A DNA stretch of 64,000 nt from contig CP099850.1 of assembly GCA_030062745.1 (NCBI GenBank), positions 9,863,538 to 9,927,537 of the forward strand, given 5' to 3'. Source of the DNA: Capitulum mitella. Lineage: Eukaryota; Arthropoda; Thecostraca; Pollicipedomorpha; Pollicipedidae. Shown here in pieces: positions 1 to 13,466 of this stretch. The notes under the pieces are model-generated. The model did no database searches and was not told where the DNA came from. It saw nothing but the letters and a program-made list of their open reading frames with translations. The number at the start of each line of letters is the position of its first letter. Within the stretch, counting starts at the first letter, position 1. The position numbers and the translations under genes were made by a program.

Positions 1-1062
1 TTAATGCCTCCGGCAGCATTGGTGACGATGACGTGAGAGACGCCCACCAGCTTCATCACACGAATCGGCATAGCCGTCTGAAACGAAAGCCGCCATGTTG
101 GCCTCATGGGTAATGCGCGTTCAGCTGGGCGCACAGAATGAAGACAGAGGTAACATGAGTCTCGGAAACCGTTGCATGAGAGTTTCTGTCGACTTCCGGT
201 CTAAGCGTGATAGTCCCAGTCGACCTTCTACGGATGATGCACGCGGATGACGCAAACCCGGATATGCTCACCATGTACTGCAATGAATCCCTCGAATCCA
301 GCACAGAGGGAGAATTGGTCTGCGCTTCAGTCTTTCCCAGTTCCCGCGGCGGTGCCACGCCAGCTCACCTTCCACATGGGGTAGCCCTCGTAGCTGTGGA
401 AGCGGCCCTTCATGCACATGACGGGCACGCCGGCGAGCAGGCCGAACACCACCTGGCCGGCATGGCCCACCACCGTCGACACGGGGAAGTTGGGGATATC
501 CTCATACGGGAACGATTCTCGTTCCTTCAGGTGGTCCACCAGACTGCCTGGGAACGGACCGCCAGAACGGAGAGTCAGGAGAATAGTCACGTGAACGTGG
601 CCATCAGGTCAAGGGGAAACAAGGACGTGGCCAAGGAGGAGGGGCCATGGGGGCTATGGCTCCCCCCTGAGCCAAGCGGTCTGCACTAAATATATAACGA
701 TTTCGCATGAATGCGGAATAGTGGTCATATATATGTTGCAAAAGCAAGCATTCCATGTATTCCTATGGCTTTAATAAGAGGTCAGGTACATGAAATTGCT
801 GCTTTTCCTATAAATTCCGTCATATGCCAGCGCCATATGACAAAATTTGACATTGCCCCCCACCCCAAGGAAAATCCTGGCCACGTGCCTGAGGGACAGC
901 CAGAACTTTGCAGCCGCATAGGTCGAAAACTGAAGAACAGATGGGTGGTAGAAAGAGCAGGCCAAAACGGCCTTAGTAACAAAGAGAAAACAAAGTCAGA
1001 AAAATCATCAGAGACACGGGAAGGGTCAAGTAAATGAGCGACAAACAGAGAGAGAAAGAAGC

Positions 1063-1133
<71 letters not shown>

Positions 1134-1893
1134 GAGGGAGAGGAAGGGAGAGCGAGATTGAGTGGATGAGTGAGTGAGTGAGTGAGTGAGTGGGTGCGTA
1201 AATAAATGGCCGAGTGAGAAGAAAGTGTTTTGTGTGTTGGTAGCTAGAGCGAGACATGACAGCGACCTGCTCACCCAGCCCAGAGCCGCAGATAATGCCG
1301 ATAGCCGGTCGGTGTTTGGTCCGCTCCAGCAGGTAGTTGGCGCTGATGCTGATCGTGTCGTAGTCAAACCTGGGGACGACCAGATGACCAGTCTGAGGCT
1401 CGTGAAGTGATAAGTACGGCATACGTGACGTCAATGACCGGGATTAGTCCGAATGAATACTGCTGGCATTGCTTTGTCAAAGTTATCGGAGTGTCTATAG
1501 CATGTCACCGCACGAAAAAATTTCCTTCGAATTTTAACACTGAATGTATGTACCACTGAAAAACGACTCCACGCCACTAGTATAAAAATATAGCCTAAAA
1601 AACATTTTATTCGCATCCTTCTTGTATCAAAGCCATAACGAAGTGGTCTCAGTCATTTGATCGTGGACGAGTTTTTATTCATTTCATGATTCGATGTTAT
1701 TGCATACTATACTGACGTACATGGAGCATGCAACATACTGTTTAATTATAGGCAACGCAGATATACAAGGGTGTGTACCTAAATAACAAACAAACGTTCA
1801 TGAAGAAATACAGAGCTTAAGTTCGATGCGACGTGTATGCTTATACGCCACACAATGCACGACAATAGAACATGCACGCTACACTCATATATG

Positions 1894-1927
<34 letters not shown>

Positions 1928-2533
1928 GTCTATATAGTCAGTCCTGGCAACATTTTTACTAATGAGACGGGATTTCCTCACAGCACTCCTCGCCGCATTC
2001 AATAGCGACTCAGAGTAATCCCGGGTGACAACAACAGCATGCGCCAGAATAGAGATGGAAAGCGAACATCAAAAAATTGGAGAGGAAGCAGAAATGAGGA
2101 GACAGTGATGGAGTGGGCCGAAGCTGGGGATTGAGGAAAACTGAGAGTATAACATGCCGTGCAAAGCAAAGGGAAGGATACTGACGGAGAAAATAAAAAA
2201 ATACCTTTGGAGATTGCCTTGGTCATAGGCAACAGGAAACATCAAGGGGTGAAAAGTGGAAAAACAGAGGGCGAATAAGTGGCATGAGAGAGGAGAAGAG
2301 GGAGGAGAAAATGGAGAGAAACGAAGGAAGTCGGGAAGAGACTGGCCAATGCAGACAGCCAAAGGCAGCATGACTCAGGCAGAGAACGGAGAGTCAGCAA
2401 CTCACGGCGCCTTCTCCCCCGGCAGCGTTTGCTCCAGACACATGCTGCCGCCACCGGACGCCAGCGCCTTCAGGGCGCACGGCGAGGGCGTGCGCGACCG
2501 CTGGACGCGGGCCGCGGCGTCAACGACCGACAT
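1..2533 (-). CDS. PNP: Purine nucleoside phosphorylase, 5' four exons (partial, runs off left edge)
   Basis: PNP performs phosphorolysis of (deoxy)guanosine and inosine in purine salvage, as a cytosolic trimer. Four exons join with matching phases: 2406-2533 (ATG at 2533, 42 codons plus 2 nt, donor GTGAGT), 1275-1369, 369-547 and 1-77, where the window ends. Visible family landmarks are TKHRPAIGIICGSGLG (phosphate loop, split by intron 2), STVVGHAG (catalytic His region), GRFHSYEGYPMWK, and VTNAAGG (purine-site Asn region). These follow the order and spacing of animal PNP. The first exon encodes a longer N-terminus than the few residues usual before the FDYDTI segment. An alternative start at 1434 reads straight through the acceptor at 1370, but the phase-2 match favours the spliced form. 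Intron 2 carries the GA/GACA microsatellite. The identity is firm; the first exon is a strong inference. Confidence 0.9.
1065..1192. repeat. (GA)n/(GACA)n plus (GAGT)n microsatellites
   Basis: A compound microsatellite: GA dinucleotides pass into GACA tetranucleotides, then after a short GA-rich spacer into GAGT units. It lies in the second intron of the PNP gene. Spurious Ser/Leu-rich and Cys/Val/Ser-rich open frames cross it on the minus strand. Confidence 0.95.
1894..1926. repeat. (TA)n microsatellite
   Basis: Uninterrupted TA dinucleotides in AT-rich DNA within the first intron of PNP. Confidence 0.9.
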
Positions 2534-5500
2534 CCTGTCCCAGGTTAGCGGGTTAGCGCGCGGCACCTACCCGCAGGCGCCGCCGTTCCCAGCTGTGGTT
2601 AGTGTTACGGGTGGCGTGCTCTGACGAAAGAACGGCGTGGAAGCCGGGTCCAGGCTCATTCACTTTCGGTGAATGGTTTCACCTGCTGAATCGGGCACTG
2701 AAACTCGACTCGACCCATAGAGACCCAAGTTTCATGCGTGGAAATTGCTTATGATTTTGGTTAAAGTTACCTTTTACAAACACACATCCAAGACTACTTT
2801 GAAGACCGGCTAAAAACACTTTCCCAAAGCAAAGATGCTTGTAAAAAACGGTTTATTTCGGGCAATCATGAAAACCATTCATTATGTCTCTTTGCCGTGC
2901 CAGTTTTGAAACATGCCCTAATGAATCCAGCCTATGTTAAAATCTGTCCATAAAATATACCTACATCTAGTCTAAACCGGGTTGTGATTGTAACGGCCAC
3001 GAACCTTGCAAACTTGCGAATATTTCTTCTGCATTTTTGAGATGCTTATTCTGTGTTTTAAATAGGGGTGGAACTCCAAGACCTTTGAAAAGGGCCGGGT
3101 CCCTCCGGAAATCATTTGGGACCCTTCGATGTTTTGGAAATGTAACAGTACGTGAATATGGGATTTTACTGCTGCACTGAGGTGCTCAAAACCCTAGGGC
3201 TATTCGACCGCCTCATTTAGCTAACTTCCAGCTAAAGTCTTATTTTAACTGCGGCGAATTTAAGCGAAATTATACACAGGCTTACCAAAGTTCCATGATG
3301 ATGATGCGATGATTTGCCAGCCGGCGTCATTGGTTAATGTAATGTGATGCATTTTACGTTCTTTTTTGTAGCTACATGTTATTTATTAGTACTGCATTTT
3401 GTGATATGACGGTTTTTACGTTGCTGTCTTTTTGGATAGTGCTGTCTTTTTGGAAAGGATGTGTATCCGCCATATAATTTCACACAAAATCTTGTCTCAG
3501 ACACTTCAATATTATATTCCCAGTGTGTGCAAAACGCCCCGCCTCTGGTCCCGGCAGCGTCCTTCATTCCACCTCATAATGATATGGGCGTACAATGCAA
3601 GTTGAGACATAACCTTGCAACATGCGAGCGTTATGAGAACAGGAATTTGATGCGGACGATCGAACTGTTATTTCCCCAAAATTCTGGACGGTCTTGTTCC
3701 TCAACGTCTTCGTCTCATGTAGCACGCACGTCCGGACCACGCTCTCCAATCACGTCTCTCACCCGAGCGTTTGCTTCGACAAACGCGGAGGCAACCTGAT
3801 CTGTGCGAACACAATCCAGCCGGGCGTTTCTCTCGGCCGACTGGATCCAACCTTCGTCCAGCGACAGCCGGCCACGCGTCCGCACAATATGCCAGACGGG
3901 GTGCCGCGGAATCCGCACCAGACCCCCCTGACCCGGGTAAACAGACCAGCGAGTGTAGGACGGTCCCGCGCGCCATGTGGCCCGCCGCGGGGCCGCGGCC
4001 TTGACGCCGACACCTGGCCCGGACCACGTCGGACGGACGCCGACGGCACGTCGAGATCGACGTCGGCCTTCTGCATATGTGACGTCAGGACTTGCAGTCG
4101 AGACCGCGGACGGTGCGTAGGACGCGCCGCGTCGCAGTTGCCCCTGCTGCGTCACGATGAGCCTTGCGGCAGCCTGATTCGGGCAGGGATCGATTGATAG
4201 CCATGAGAGCCGTCGCGCCAGCCAACGTTTGTGAGATGGAATTATTCCTGCTATTGCGTGCAGCTGAGCGCTGCGTGCTGAACCATAGCTTGTCTGCCTG
4301 TGCACCGATCGCCGCGACAGAACTCAGGACTCAGGACAGAACTCAGCTGGAACCCAGACCAACGGCCTTCTGCGCCAGTTTCCGCCAGCATCATCGCCAG
4401 ACCACCAGCCTTGGTTCATCTGTGATCCCCGCTAGCACCAGGACAGGCGGACAAGCCCAGCGTTCTCGCTTATGCCTCCTCGCAGTCGGACACAGCCATA
4501 CACGTCTGCCGGTGCCTGGGACGTGCTGAAACTCGCACTTGATGCCGTATGAGCAGGAGCCCCCTGCAAAAACTGCGGCCCACATTCATCGTCGGAAACA
4601 CTTGAGCGCCCGCCCGCCTTTTCGCTTTATGCAATGCATAATGCCGCAAAAGTAACGCGGAATAATCGGCACAGTCTCATCTTCGGGAAGCTAACTGGTC
4701 TTGCGCTAAAGAAAGTCGAATCGCACACATCATTGTTAAAATATGCGTCGTTTGGTAAGAATTTATAACGAGAGCATCGCTCTAAGCTGCGTGTAACATC
4801 GGCGTCAAAATCCATGTTCAACCCAGAATTAAGGCCTGCATCGATGGATTATGTTTTACATTCTCCACAAGTGCGCAGAACGGCCGTGTTCAGAGGATTA
4901 CCGACCCGTCCTACCTTCCAAAAGAAAAAGTCACGGAGATCAAACAAAGGCGGTGGCGCTGGTTATGAGACAGCTTTTGAGACAGCCATGAGACGGGAAG
5001 GATTGGGCGTTGAACGTTTGGCAAGGGGCAAGAGGTGCCCAAAAAGAGGATGCACGTGAGATATTTCCAAAGTCAAAATCCAATGCATGCTGAATTTAAC
5101 TGATCATCTTTGGCGACTTTTCTAAGGGGAGTTTTACTGTATTGTGTTTCTGCTCTCGTTACAGTACCCTTTCAGCGTCCCTTTGAATCCTGGTCAGTTG
5201 CATTCATACGCACTGAGTTCATGGTTCACGATGAAAGAGGCCTCATGCACCAACAATGCTTCAAAACGTGTTTCTCTGCTATGGTTCTCGTAAGATTTTG
5301 TTCACACTTCGCAGAACAAGACCGAGAAAAAAGCGGGCAGAAACCATCGGACAGGTTTTCCCTGGAAAGAAGAGCAGCAAGAATGTTCTTGCTGCTGCCT
5401 TGCGTTGCGTTGTCCCTTTCATCAGGCATCGACGACGTAATCAAAATTTTTCCCCCATTGTCTGGGCAACTAACTAAAGCGGGATCTCGGCCTTCCCCAT

Positions 5501-6105
5501 TGACTGCGTAACACCTTGTCGTAGTCAAAGAAGGAAAATCCCCAGCAACATGGCTAAATTTAGAGAATATTTAAGAAATACTAAAGGAAATGTTGAAATC
5601 TTATTTTGTATTATGAGGATCTCGATCCCTCGTGTGTGTGTGTTTTTTTTTGTATAGATTCGTCCCTAATGTTTCATGGCGAGTGCCGTGGGAGGCATCG
5701 CCCATGCTGAGCCGAGATTGTTGCAGGTATTCTTACCCCGATGGACACTACAGATCTGTTCTCTACAGTATAGATGCTCCGCTACACGTAAGCTCAGTGA
5801 ACGACTGACCGTCTCCGTCTAGGTTCTGCCGTCTGTTTTAGGGTTCGAACTCAGTGTGCACGATACAAGACAGATTTTATTGTCCGGTTCCTTATCCACC
5901 TGGCGGCGAATACTGCTTTTTATTGTACATGGGATATGTGACAAATACCGAAATAAAATGTAGTTCGTTGGTCACATCCACATCTGGGCAAAAACCGCAT
6001 AATTGCGCTTCGTTTTTCACCGATGAAAGCTTTATCTTTTCGTGGAAGGAACTGTTGAAATAATATGTTGTGCTTGTCAGTAAAATAGTTTTAATAAGAA
6101 AAAAT
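2534..6105. other. Upstream flank of PNP, no gene recognised; CpG-rich patch at about 3760-4170
   Basis: I see no supported gene here. The patch at about 3760-4170 is rich in CpG and open on both strands for up to 196 codons, but neither translation resembles a known protein and no splice sites frame it. It may be a promoter or CpG-rich regulatory block for the minus-strand PNP gene, which starts 1.2 kb away; that is a guess. The rest is ordinary AT-richer DNA. Confidence 0.4.
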
Positions 6106-7176
6106 ACAAGGCATCTGAGGCATTCCACGACAAATGGACACGGCAAAGGGGTGGTTGTCGACCCTTATGCCTCGGATTTTGACCGCTGTATTGGGTTTTC
6201 GTATACCCTGAATTCACCCGCGCAAATTTTTGATCAGGTCAACGGTTCAGAAGTTTTAGCCTCCAGCATTTCAGAGAGGGCACGCTGCAAGGGTTTGTTC
6301 GGTGGCCGATAACCAAGTGAAATATTATTGGAAACCTAAATATATGAACTTTTTTCAACCTGGAAATGCTCAAGAAAGCCGTTACTGCTCAAACTTTTTA
6401 GATGTAATAAATAACAAAGAAGTTATGATGTGGCCTCAGGTACTGTGATCTCCGGTGACCTTGACGCCCATAAAATTGTTTAAGTCTGTTCAGCCAGAAT
6501 GGAAGGTGCATGTGTTGGATTGATATATACCAGATAAAAGAAGTGCCGTTTTTGTTATGAATGCGCATTTTGGAAGCGGAAATTTTGCCATATCTGAAGG
6601 TTCTTGAGACTAAGAACTAAGAGAACTAAGAGAGCTACGAAGATGAAAATGACACCAATCAAAGGCTCTTTACATTTCATGAAGAATGAACGCATACTTA
6701 TTCATTCTGAGTAAACATTGTATGGTCAGGAGGTCAAATAAAGTCATGTTATGGCATCCAAAATCTGTGGGCAACTAAAGCAAGCGTGATGGTCCTTTAA
6801 ATCGATTTTGAACCCTGAGCAGGCCAAAAAAGGCCAAAAACAATTGCCCGTTCTAAAGCAGATAAGTTGTTCCGTTGAGGTCATGTCGGGTCAGGTCAAA
6901 AGCCATTGGAACATAACAATGACCTGTCTCGAAGCTGGTACTCAGATAAAGTTACTTCAAGCATACATTTTGGAATCACAGTTGTAAATGTTTGGTCACG
7001 CAAAACAATCCGGAAAAAGATTAATATGGGTCATCTAAGGTCAAATCGGGTCAACGAGGTGAGGTCAGGTATCACAAAATTCGCACCTCAAGATGGGGTA
7101 ATGGTGCGAATGTCAAACAAACACCATTTGATCTCTGTTATCATGCTGATGTTTTTGAATGGCATGGAAATCGTCA

Positions 7177-7204
7177 AGGTCAGGTCAGGTCAGGTCAGGT
7201 CATG
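7177..7204 (+). repeat. (AGGTC)n pentamer tract
   Basis: Five consecutive AGGTC units near the centre of the palindrome. The hexamer AGGTCA is also the classic nuclear-receptor half-site, but at five-base periodicity these overlap rather than form normal direct repeats. Confidence 0.85.
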
Positions 7205-7238
7205 TCAAGGACGACCGTGGGAAAGAAGTGCCTGCTTC

Positions 7239-7277
7239 GTTCAAAATCAAACACCGTGGCACCGTGGTGTTTCGAAC
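7239..7277. repeat. Hairpin at the centre of the palindrome
   Basis: AAACACC at 7249-7255 pairs with GGTGTTT at 7266-7272, flanked by a second pairing GTTC/GAAC. The 10-nt loop is centred on about 7260, the same axis as the kilobase-scale arms. Confidence 0.75.
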
Positions 7278-10200
7278 GAGACATATTCATTTTGCATGGC
7301 ATCGTTAACCTGACCTGTTTTGATTGAACCTAACTAACTTAACCTGACCTGACTTCCACGTCATTTAAGAATACATTCAAATGAGTATTACGGACAAATG
7401 GCGTTTCTCGTCACTCGCACGTAAAGTTGCCATATTCGACCTCGGGTGACCTGATATGACCTAAGATGACCTACACTGATCTTTTTCCGAGTTTTTCCAT
7501 TTGTAACCAGACATGACCAGACACCAGACAAGCAGCAAAGAGATTTCCCAACGTACGGTTGAGGTAAATTTACTTGAGTGCCAGTTTCGAGACCAATCAG
7601 TGCTGTGTTCCAATAACCGTTGACCTGAGTTGGCATGACCTGAGAAGAAGAAGATATCTTTTTGACAATGAAAAGAACGTTTCTGGCCCTTTTTGGGCTG
7701 CTCTGTACTCAACACGAATTTATAGAATCGTCACATTTGCTCAAATTGCCCACAGATTTGAGACATCATAACATGACCTGGTTTGACCTCCTGACCTTAC
7801 AATATTGACTCAGAGTCAGTAAGTATGTTTTCATTCCCCATGAAATTCGACGACCTTTCGATTGGTGTCACTCTTAATCTCCGTAACCCTATTAGATCTC
7901 GAGATCCTGTTGTGGGGTATGGAAAACCTTCGAACATGATAAAATTTGCGCTCTCATGATGAGCTTTTGTACCAAAAACGCTATTTCTCGAATTTATTAT
8001 ATATGACAAAAATATGGACCTTCCATTCTGGCTAAACAAAATTTAGCATTTAACGGCATGGAGGTCAGCAAAGGTCACGTGACGTGAGGTCATACCGTAA
8101 CTCCTTTATTATTTATCATAAAAAAGTCTGATCAGCACCGGTTTTCTTGAACCTTTACGAGTTCAAAAATGTCCGGATATTTCGATTTAGAATAACATTC
8201 CACATAGTTATCGGCCATGAGCAAATCTTTGCAGCGTGACGTCGCCGAAATGCCGGAGGCCATAACTCAGACACTGTTGACCTGATGAAATTACAATTTG
8301 CATACGTGGATTCAGGGCATAAGAAAGCCAAATACACCAATTTTGGTCCCGACCTGAGGCATGAGAGTGCCGCCCCTTTTACGATTTGGAATGGGGAATC
8401 ATCTACTGGATTGGGGAGAGATTATGGGGAATGGGAGTGGAATCATCTACCGGATTAAAGTGAGAGAATACTGCAAATACGCCTTGGAAGACACGTTATA
8501 TTACAAACGCAAGCATCGTAGAATTCAGTAAAGGTATGCAACGTCCGATTTCACGTTATTCTATCCATGGGTGGGCTTGAATCGTCAAAATCATTCCTTT
8601 CATTTGATGGCAGTGGTGGTGATGATCATGGTTACGACGATGAATCGCAATGATAACAAACCTGTTGGCAATGCGAATTTATATATTTTCCAAATGTGAG
8701 CCGGCATAGTTTACCAAAGCAGCGTGCCGTGCAGACAGCTGCCACTAAACGGATCCTTGAGCAAACATCGGCCTGGCTTTTCTGATACCCATTGCAGATA
8801 CGGCAATTCCCCTGCTCCCAGAGCGGGCGATGGTATTGCAGGACCGTGTCGCGACAGCAGAAATGCCACCGACCCGAACACGGCAACGGACATCGGCCAA
8901 ACCCGGCAGCGAAAACGTAAATATCATCACCCGGTGCAGCAAAACTCGATTCCGCACAATCCGTGCAACTAGCGATCGGCTTCTTCTGACTCCAAATCCA
9001 GAAGCATTCCTGGGAAAGACTTCCAGGAAGAATTTCCTCCAGCCCCAGTGTACCCAGTCGCATCTAGGTGCGAACGGCAGTGATTCCGCACCCGAACTAG
9101 AAACAGCACGACACGAGGGGGCGCCGTATTCCCAGCTCGTAGGACCTGGCGGGGCTCCGCCCAGCCCCAGCCGGAGCATCAGCGCACGTGCATCGGTCAC
9201 TCACGGTTCCGTCATGGTGTCTGTCACCGCTGCGTGTTCTCCTCCCTGCTTCACTGGCGTCACTGAGGCGCTCGGGGTCACGACGCTGAGGCAAGGTCGG
9301 ACGGCGGACACCGCGGCGCGCGCAGACGCGGGAAACCCGATAACGGTGGCCTGCAGCACGCCAGACGCCGGGCGACGACTCGGGCGTGGAGGACCACTGC
9401 GAGCGGACCGTGAAGCACGGGCCACCAGCGTAACCCTTCTGTGAAAGACCGGCCAGAGGCCTAGGACAATACTGTCCTGTTTACCGTTGGTTATTTTTAG
9501 GCGCGGAAACTATGATGGACCTTATGGCCTGTATTTTCCACAGATGTTATAGGTGACGAGGACAGATCAAATACTATTTGCTATTTGTGATGATTGTTGT
9601 TTTCGGGTTTAAAAATGCGGATTCAGAATGACCGAAACTGTTTATGTCAGGAGGGATCAGCAAAGCTTTGATGTCAGATTGACGAAATTGCGGTAAACCT
9701 TTGTGGAAAAAATATTTTTTGCTTTGCCCGATCCTTTGGCTACTTGCTTAGGATCATGGAAATACAACATGGCAAATTTTAATTGACTCCTCAACGCTCC
9801 TACTACGGAAGCAAGATTTTCCCGAGGCGTTATGGTGTAACACAAACGTTTGATGGCCATTAGAGCAAGAAACGACGTATTGCAGCCTTTCACGGTTAAA
9901 AATGGCGTTTCCCGTCTGTTAGTGACTCTTACGAGTTCGATTAAACGAAAAACGAATTGCGATGGAGTTTCTATTAAGGCGATAGAAACAATCGATACTT
10001 AAGAAATCAAAACCGTTCTCTTTTGCTTATGGCACGAAATGAAGGCAAACTTTGTAGTTTACTCCTCATTCGACAACACGGAACACAAAAGGCGACTGGC
10101 GGCCGGGAGTTGGAGCTGGTGTTGTGCAGCAGAAGTGACATTTCGCCCGTGACACCGTCGCTTTTGCAAAACATTGTTCGTGTAGCTTTCAGTGCCCTTT

Positions 10201-11144
10201 TTTCAGTCGCGCGCTGGAATCGGAAACGTTCGGCGAAAACAGGCTTTGAATAGTGGACGTTCTTCAGCACTCACTCTCACTCAGTTTTCAAGGAATTCAT
10301 ATGGCTCATGGTATCCTCGCATTTACGTTATATAATGTTTCACAGCATAATGACGTTCTCTATTCCATGCTGTTACTCTATGGAACGCACGCCGAGAAAA
10401 AGAATTGCCCACGAAGTAGACAACTGGCGGCGCTACCACACTGTACTTCGTCTGTGACGGGGTCACGAGGCAAAAACAGAGTGGTAAACATAGGACAAAG
10501 TAAGCAGAATTCGTCACTCGTTGTCGTGTGGAGATGCGGCGGGCGTCAGAATGACCCACTTTGATTCTAAAAGTGAGGCAAGTGGTTTGAAGGACTCGTG
10601 TTGCCGACAAAAAGAGCGGACGTATCCTCCAATTCCTCACGAGCCGCACTGCTACTGTGGTGCGTCAAACTGAGCAGTGAAGTGGCATTTCATTGCTCCA
10701 TTCTGTCCCCCTGTGACCTGGTGCTGACAATCGAGGCGCGTTATCAGCTGCTCTAATTGACCGGACACTACACGCCTGAAAACATACGTGCACGCATCCA
10801 GTCTATGGGATCACAAACGCCGCCGTGCTTTTCTGAACGTTGTTCCAGAGACCAGCAGATGCAGGTATTCCAGTTTGCTAAATAACTGGTAGATCTTATG
10901 GTACTCGTCCCAAATACACTAACATAATAAATGCGGGGATCTAGTAAACCCGTTTTATGCGACCCAGACGCAGAGGTGGGGGTCCAGTGCTGGGTTGAGG
11001 GGATCCAGAACGGCAGTTTTTGGGGATTTTCGCATAAGGCATATGACGCTTTCTAAAAAAATACGGCATGAAAACCCATTCATATCGCCTTTCCCAATAA
11101 TTCTCGGAAGTCCCCAGCCATGGCGTAGTGTGATCAAAGCAGGG

Positions 11145-11290
11145 GCGCAGTCAAAATTTTCTTGAGGGGGGAAGGGCCAGAGTTTAACGTGAACTGAAAT
11201 CATACGAAAACCGCCTGCTGGGAAGACGATGTGCAATGGTTTTCACAAAAAATGCGGGCCTAAGGGGGACGCCCCTGGCCCCCCTTGGCC
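11145..11290. repeat. Dispersed repeat, copy 1
   Basis: Shares the block GTGAACTGAAATCATACGAA, then a GGAAGACGATGTG(C/G)AATGG block and a G-rich tail, in the same orientation as 21275-21405. The two copies are clearly one repeat family; function unknown. Confidence 0.8.
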
Positions 11291-13396
11291 GTAGCGGTGG
11301 ATCAAAGCAGATATCAGCGTAAATTCGACTAATAGATCTCCAGAAACCTAATCAGTTCACAAAGCCGAAGCAGCGGGACGGGGAACCCTTATAAGCGTAC
11401 TATAAACAACCAGCATTTTTCCTGACAAGTGAACGGGCTCAGAGATACAGCTCTACGACAGGACATATATGGTGTTCACTGATGCACGACAATCGAACCG
11501 CTCCTCGGAGCCACCACACCGTGAGAGGTCGTAATGCTGAGCCTGTGGTGCATGCTCTGAATGCATCCAGGCAAAGTTAACGTTAGACGAAGTCACGTAA
11601 GTCCCCGGCTGACTGAGCGACGTGATCTGGTTGGCCAGTCACACACCCAAAGGAATATCGCGGAGCAGGGCTTCGCGGTCTGCACGTCGACGCTGTGCTT
11701 ATCGGAAATCTGCACAGCTACTACGCGACTGGAGCTCAAGCCACGTGGCGCGGCGATAAATCTGGAAATGCGTGACGTGTCTAGGCTTATTGACGTCATT
11801 GGCAAATACGCCAGTGATAGTAACGACCTTGTTATGCCGCTGGTGATTTACAGCCACTTGCGCAGAATATGACGGAGTTTTCAAAGACGAATGACCGGTT
11901 TCCGTACGGCGAGTCAATGGGGGCAGTGCACTGGTCCGATCCCACTGCAGTGTATCCTGCGTCGTTGCTGCACTGGTGATAGGGGAGTGAAGGTCATCAT
12001 TCCAGCTGCAGTGTCAGGACAATACAGGAATATTTCGCGGTCGTATCTGTGTTTTCTTTACTAAACAATGGGTCGCATCCTGTGTATGTGTGTGTTTTGC
12101 AATGTCTGGTCTTCGGAACTGCAAGTTGCAATTTTATTCGAATTTACCGGCCAAAGCTTACACGTCAGCCAGCTGCCAGACAAGCTCGTGTCAGACCTTC
12201 TGAGATAATTCCGGACTGAGATTCTTGAAATACGGCAGCCATCCGACATCTATTGGAAGAGGTCGCTGCTACATACCCATAAAATTTCTGATGATTCTCA
12301 CGCAGGCTCGTAAGCTTAAATTACGGATAAAGCTGAGAGGAAGGGAGCGGGTCACCACTGGCTTTTTTACGATTTTTCTACGCAGTAACCTACAACCGAC
12401 ATTTAAAGCTAGGGATAAGCGAGTGGGGTTCCCTGAATCCCACCTCCTGGGCCTCTGGCCTGGAAATGGCTTGCTACTTAGCGGCCTGACGGAACATTTT
12501 AGGCGCCGAATCGATAAGCAGTCATGCGCCTTATCTCTAATACTTCTCCGATTTCACTGAAAAGCCAGAAAACGAGACATCACTCCCTAGTCCTCCCCCG
12601 CTTGTGTACCTGGCGGCGAGTGTCCAACAGCATTTCTTAACTCGAGAACCAGACTCTGGTCAAACTTGGAATGCATGGGTTTTAATTTCCAGAGAGCATT
12701 CCAGAACGCCCCGACCAGAACTACTCTGGTTTGTATCTTGGAAATAACCCAGCCGCGGCAGAAATTACACTGCCAGGCGCTTCATCTTCACGGGCGAGTG
12801 CAGATCAGTTTACGAGGGGTGTGAGTACTGCACTCGAACAACGACGGCCGCATACAGTGAAGATCGACCATTCTTCTATGACTAATCACAGGTTTAGCAC
12901 GCTTTCGAAATCCTTCGAGATGCTGCGTCCTATACTGTGCCTTGAGTCGTTCATGGGCCGACCTTGGGGATCGTGTCGACCACTGAGGCGGATCCCGGAA
13001 ACAGAGCGGTTTGTCAAACAGACGGACCGGCCTCATGAACGACCGTCGGACAAACATACCGACACACAGTCCCCTGCTCCCCTTCCCACCCCTAGCCGCG
13101 AGGGCCGACAAGGGAGGCGGGACGCTTTGAGGCCACAGCTTTGCTGCGTTCAAACTGAACAGCTATGACAGCAGTCCAGTTTACTGCTAAATTGCAACAG
13201 CAGCGTTTTGACTGAATGGTCGAACGCCGGACCGGTGCGAGACGTGACGGTGTGGCTCGCCAGGGAGGCATGGCGGAGAGGAACTGCAGGGAGGCGTGTC
13301 AGGGAAACCGACTGCCAAGCTGATAGGCAGATCGACAGGCCGAGAGGCAATCGCCACGCAATGCAAACGGGTGAGCTAGAGGGGGCTGCATTTGAA

Positions 13397-13466
13397 TACA
13401 CCCACACCCACACTCACACCCATACACCCAAGCCCACACCCACACACGCACACACACACACACACA
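13397..13466. repeat. (CACACC)n/(CA)n microsatellite
   Basis: CACACCC-like units passing into pure CA dinucleotides. The His/Thr-rich open frame across it is a by-product. Confidence 0.9.

Larger units (their letters stand above)
6110..8395. mobile_element. Long imperfect palindrome (foldback-type repeat), arms about 1 kb
   Basis: The left half, read as reverse complement, aligns with the right half over nearly its whole length, with the symmetry axis near 7260. Matched pairs include the TTATCGGCCA block (6303 region with 8213 region), the CTTCCATTCTGGCT block (6495-6510 with 8018-8032), and the GACCTCCTGACC block (6727-6738 with 7786-7797). The GGCATCTGAGGC/CCTGAGGCATG blocks mark the outer ends. 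By eye the arms are roughly 65-75% alike, so they are old. Copies of the motif AGGTCA and relatives are dense in both arms. No transposase frame is visible. It could be a non-autonomous foldback element or two copies of one repeat inserted head to head. Confidence 0.8.

Noticed and set aside
973-1434. 153-codon minus frame with Ser/Leu/Cys repeats
   Set aside because: Only the segment up to the GSGLG motif is real PNP; the remainder reads through a donor into the GA/GACA microsatellite.
3694-4305. Overlapping 167- and 196-codon frames on opposite strands
   Set aside because: CpG-rich DNA with few stops; no domain, no splice sites, no repeat of a known family.
8632-9200. Cys-rich minus frame and overlapping frames
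   Set aside because: No recognisable Cys spacing and competing open frames of similar length on both strands; left unassigned.
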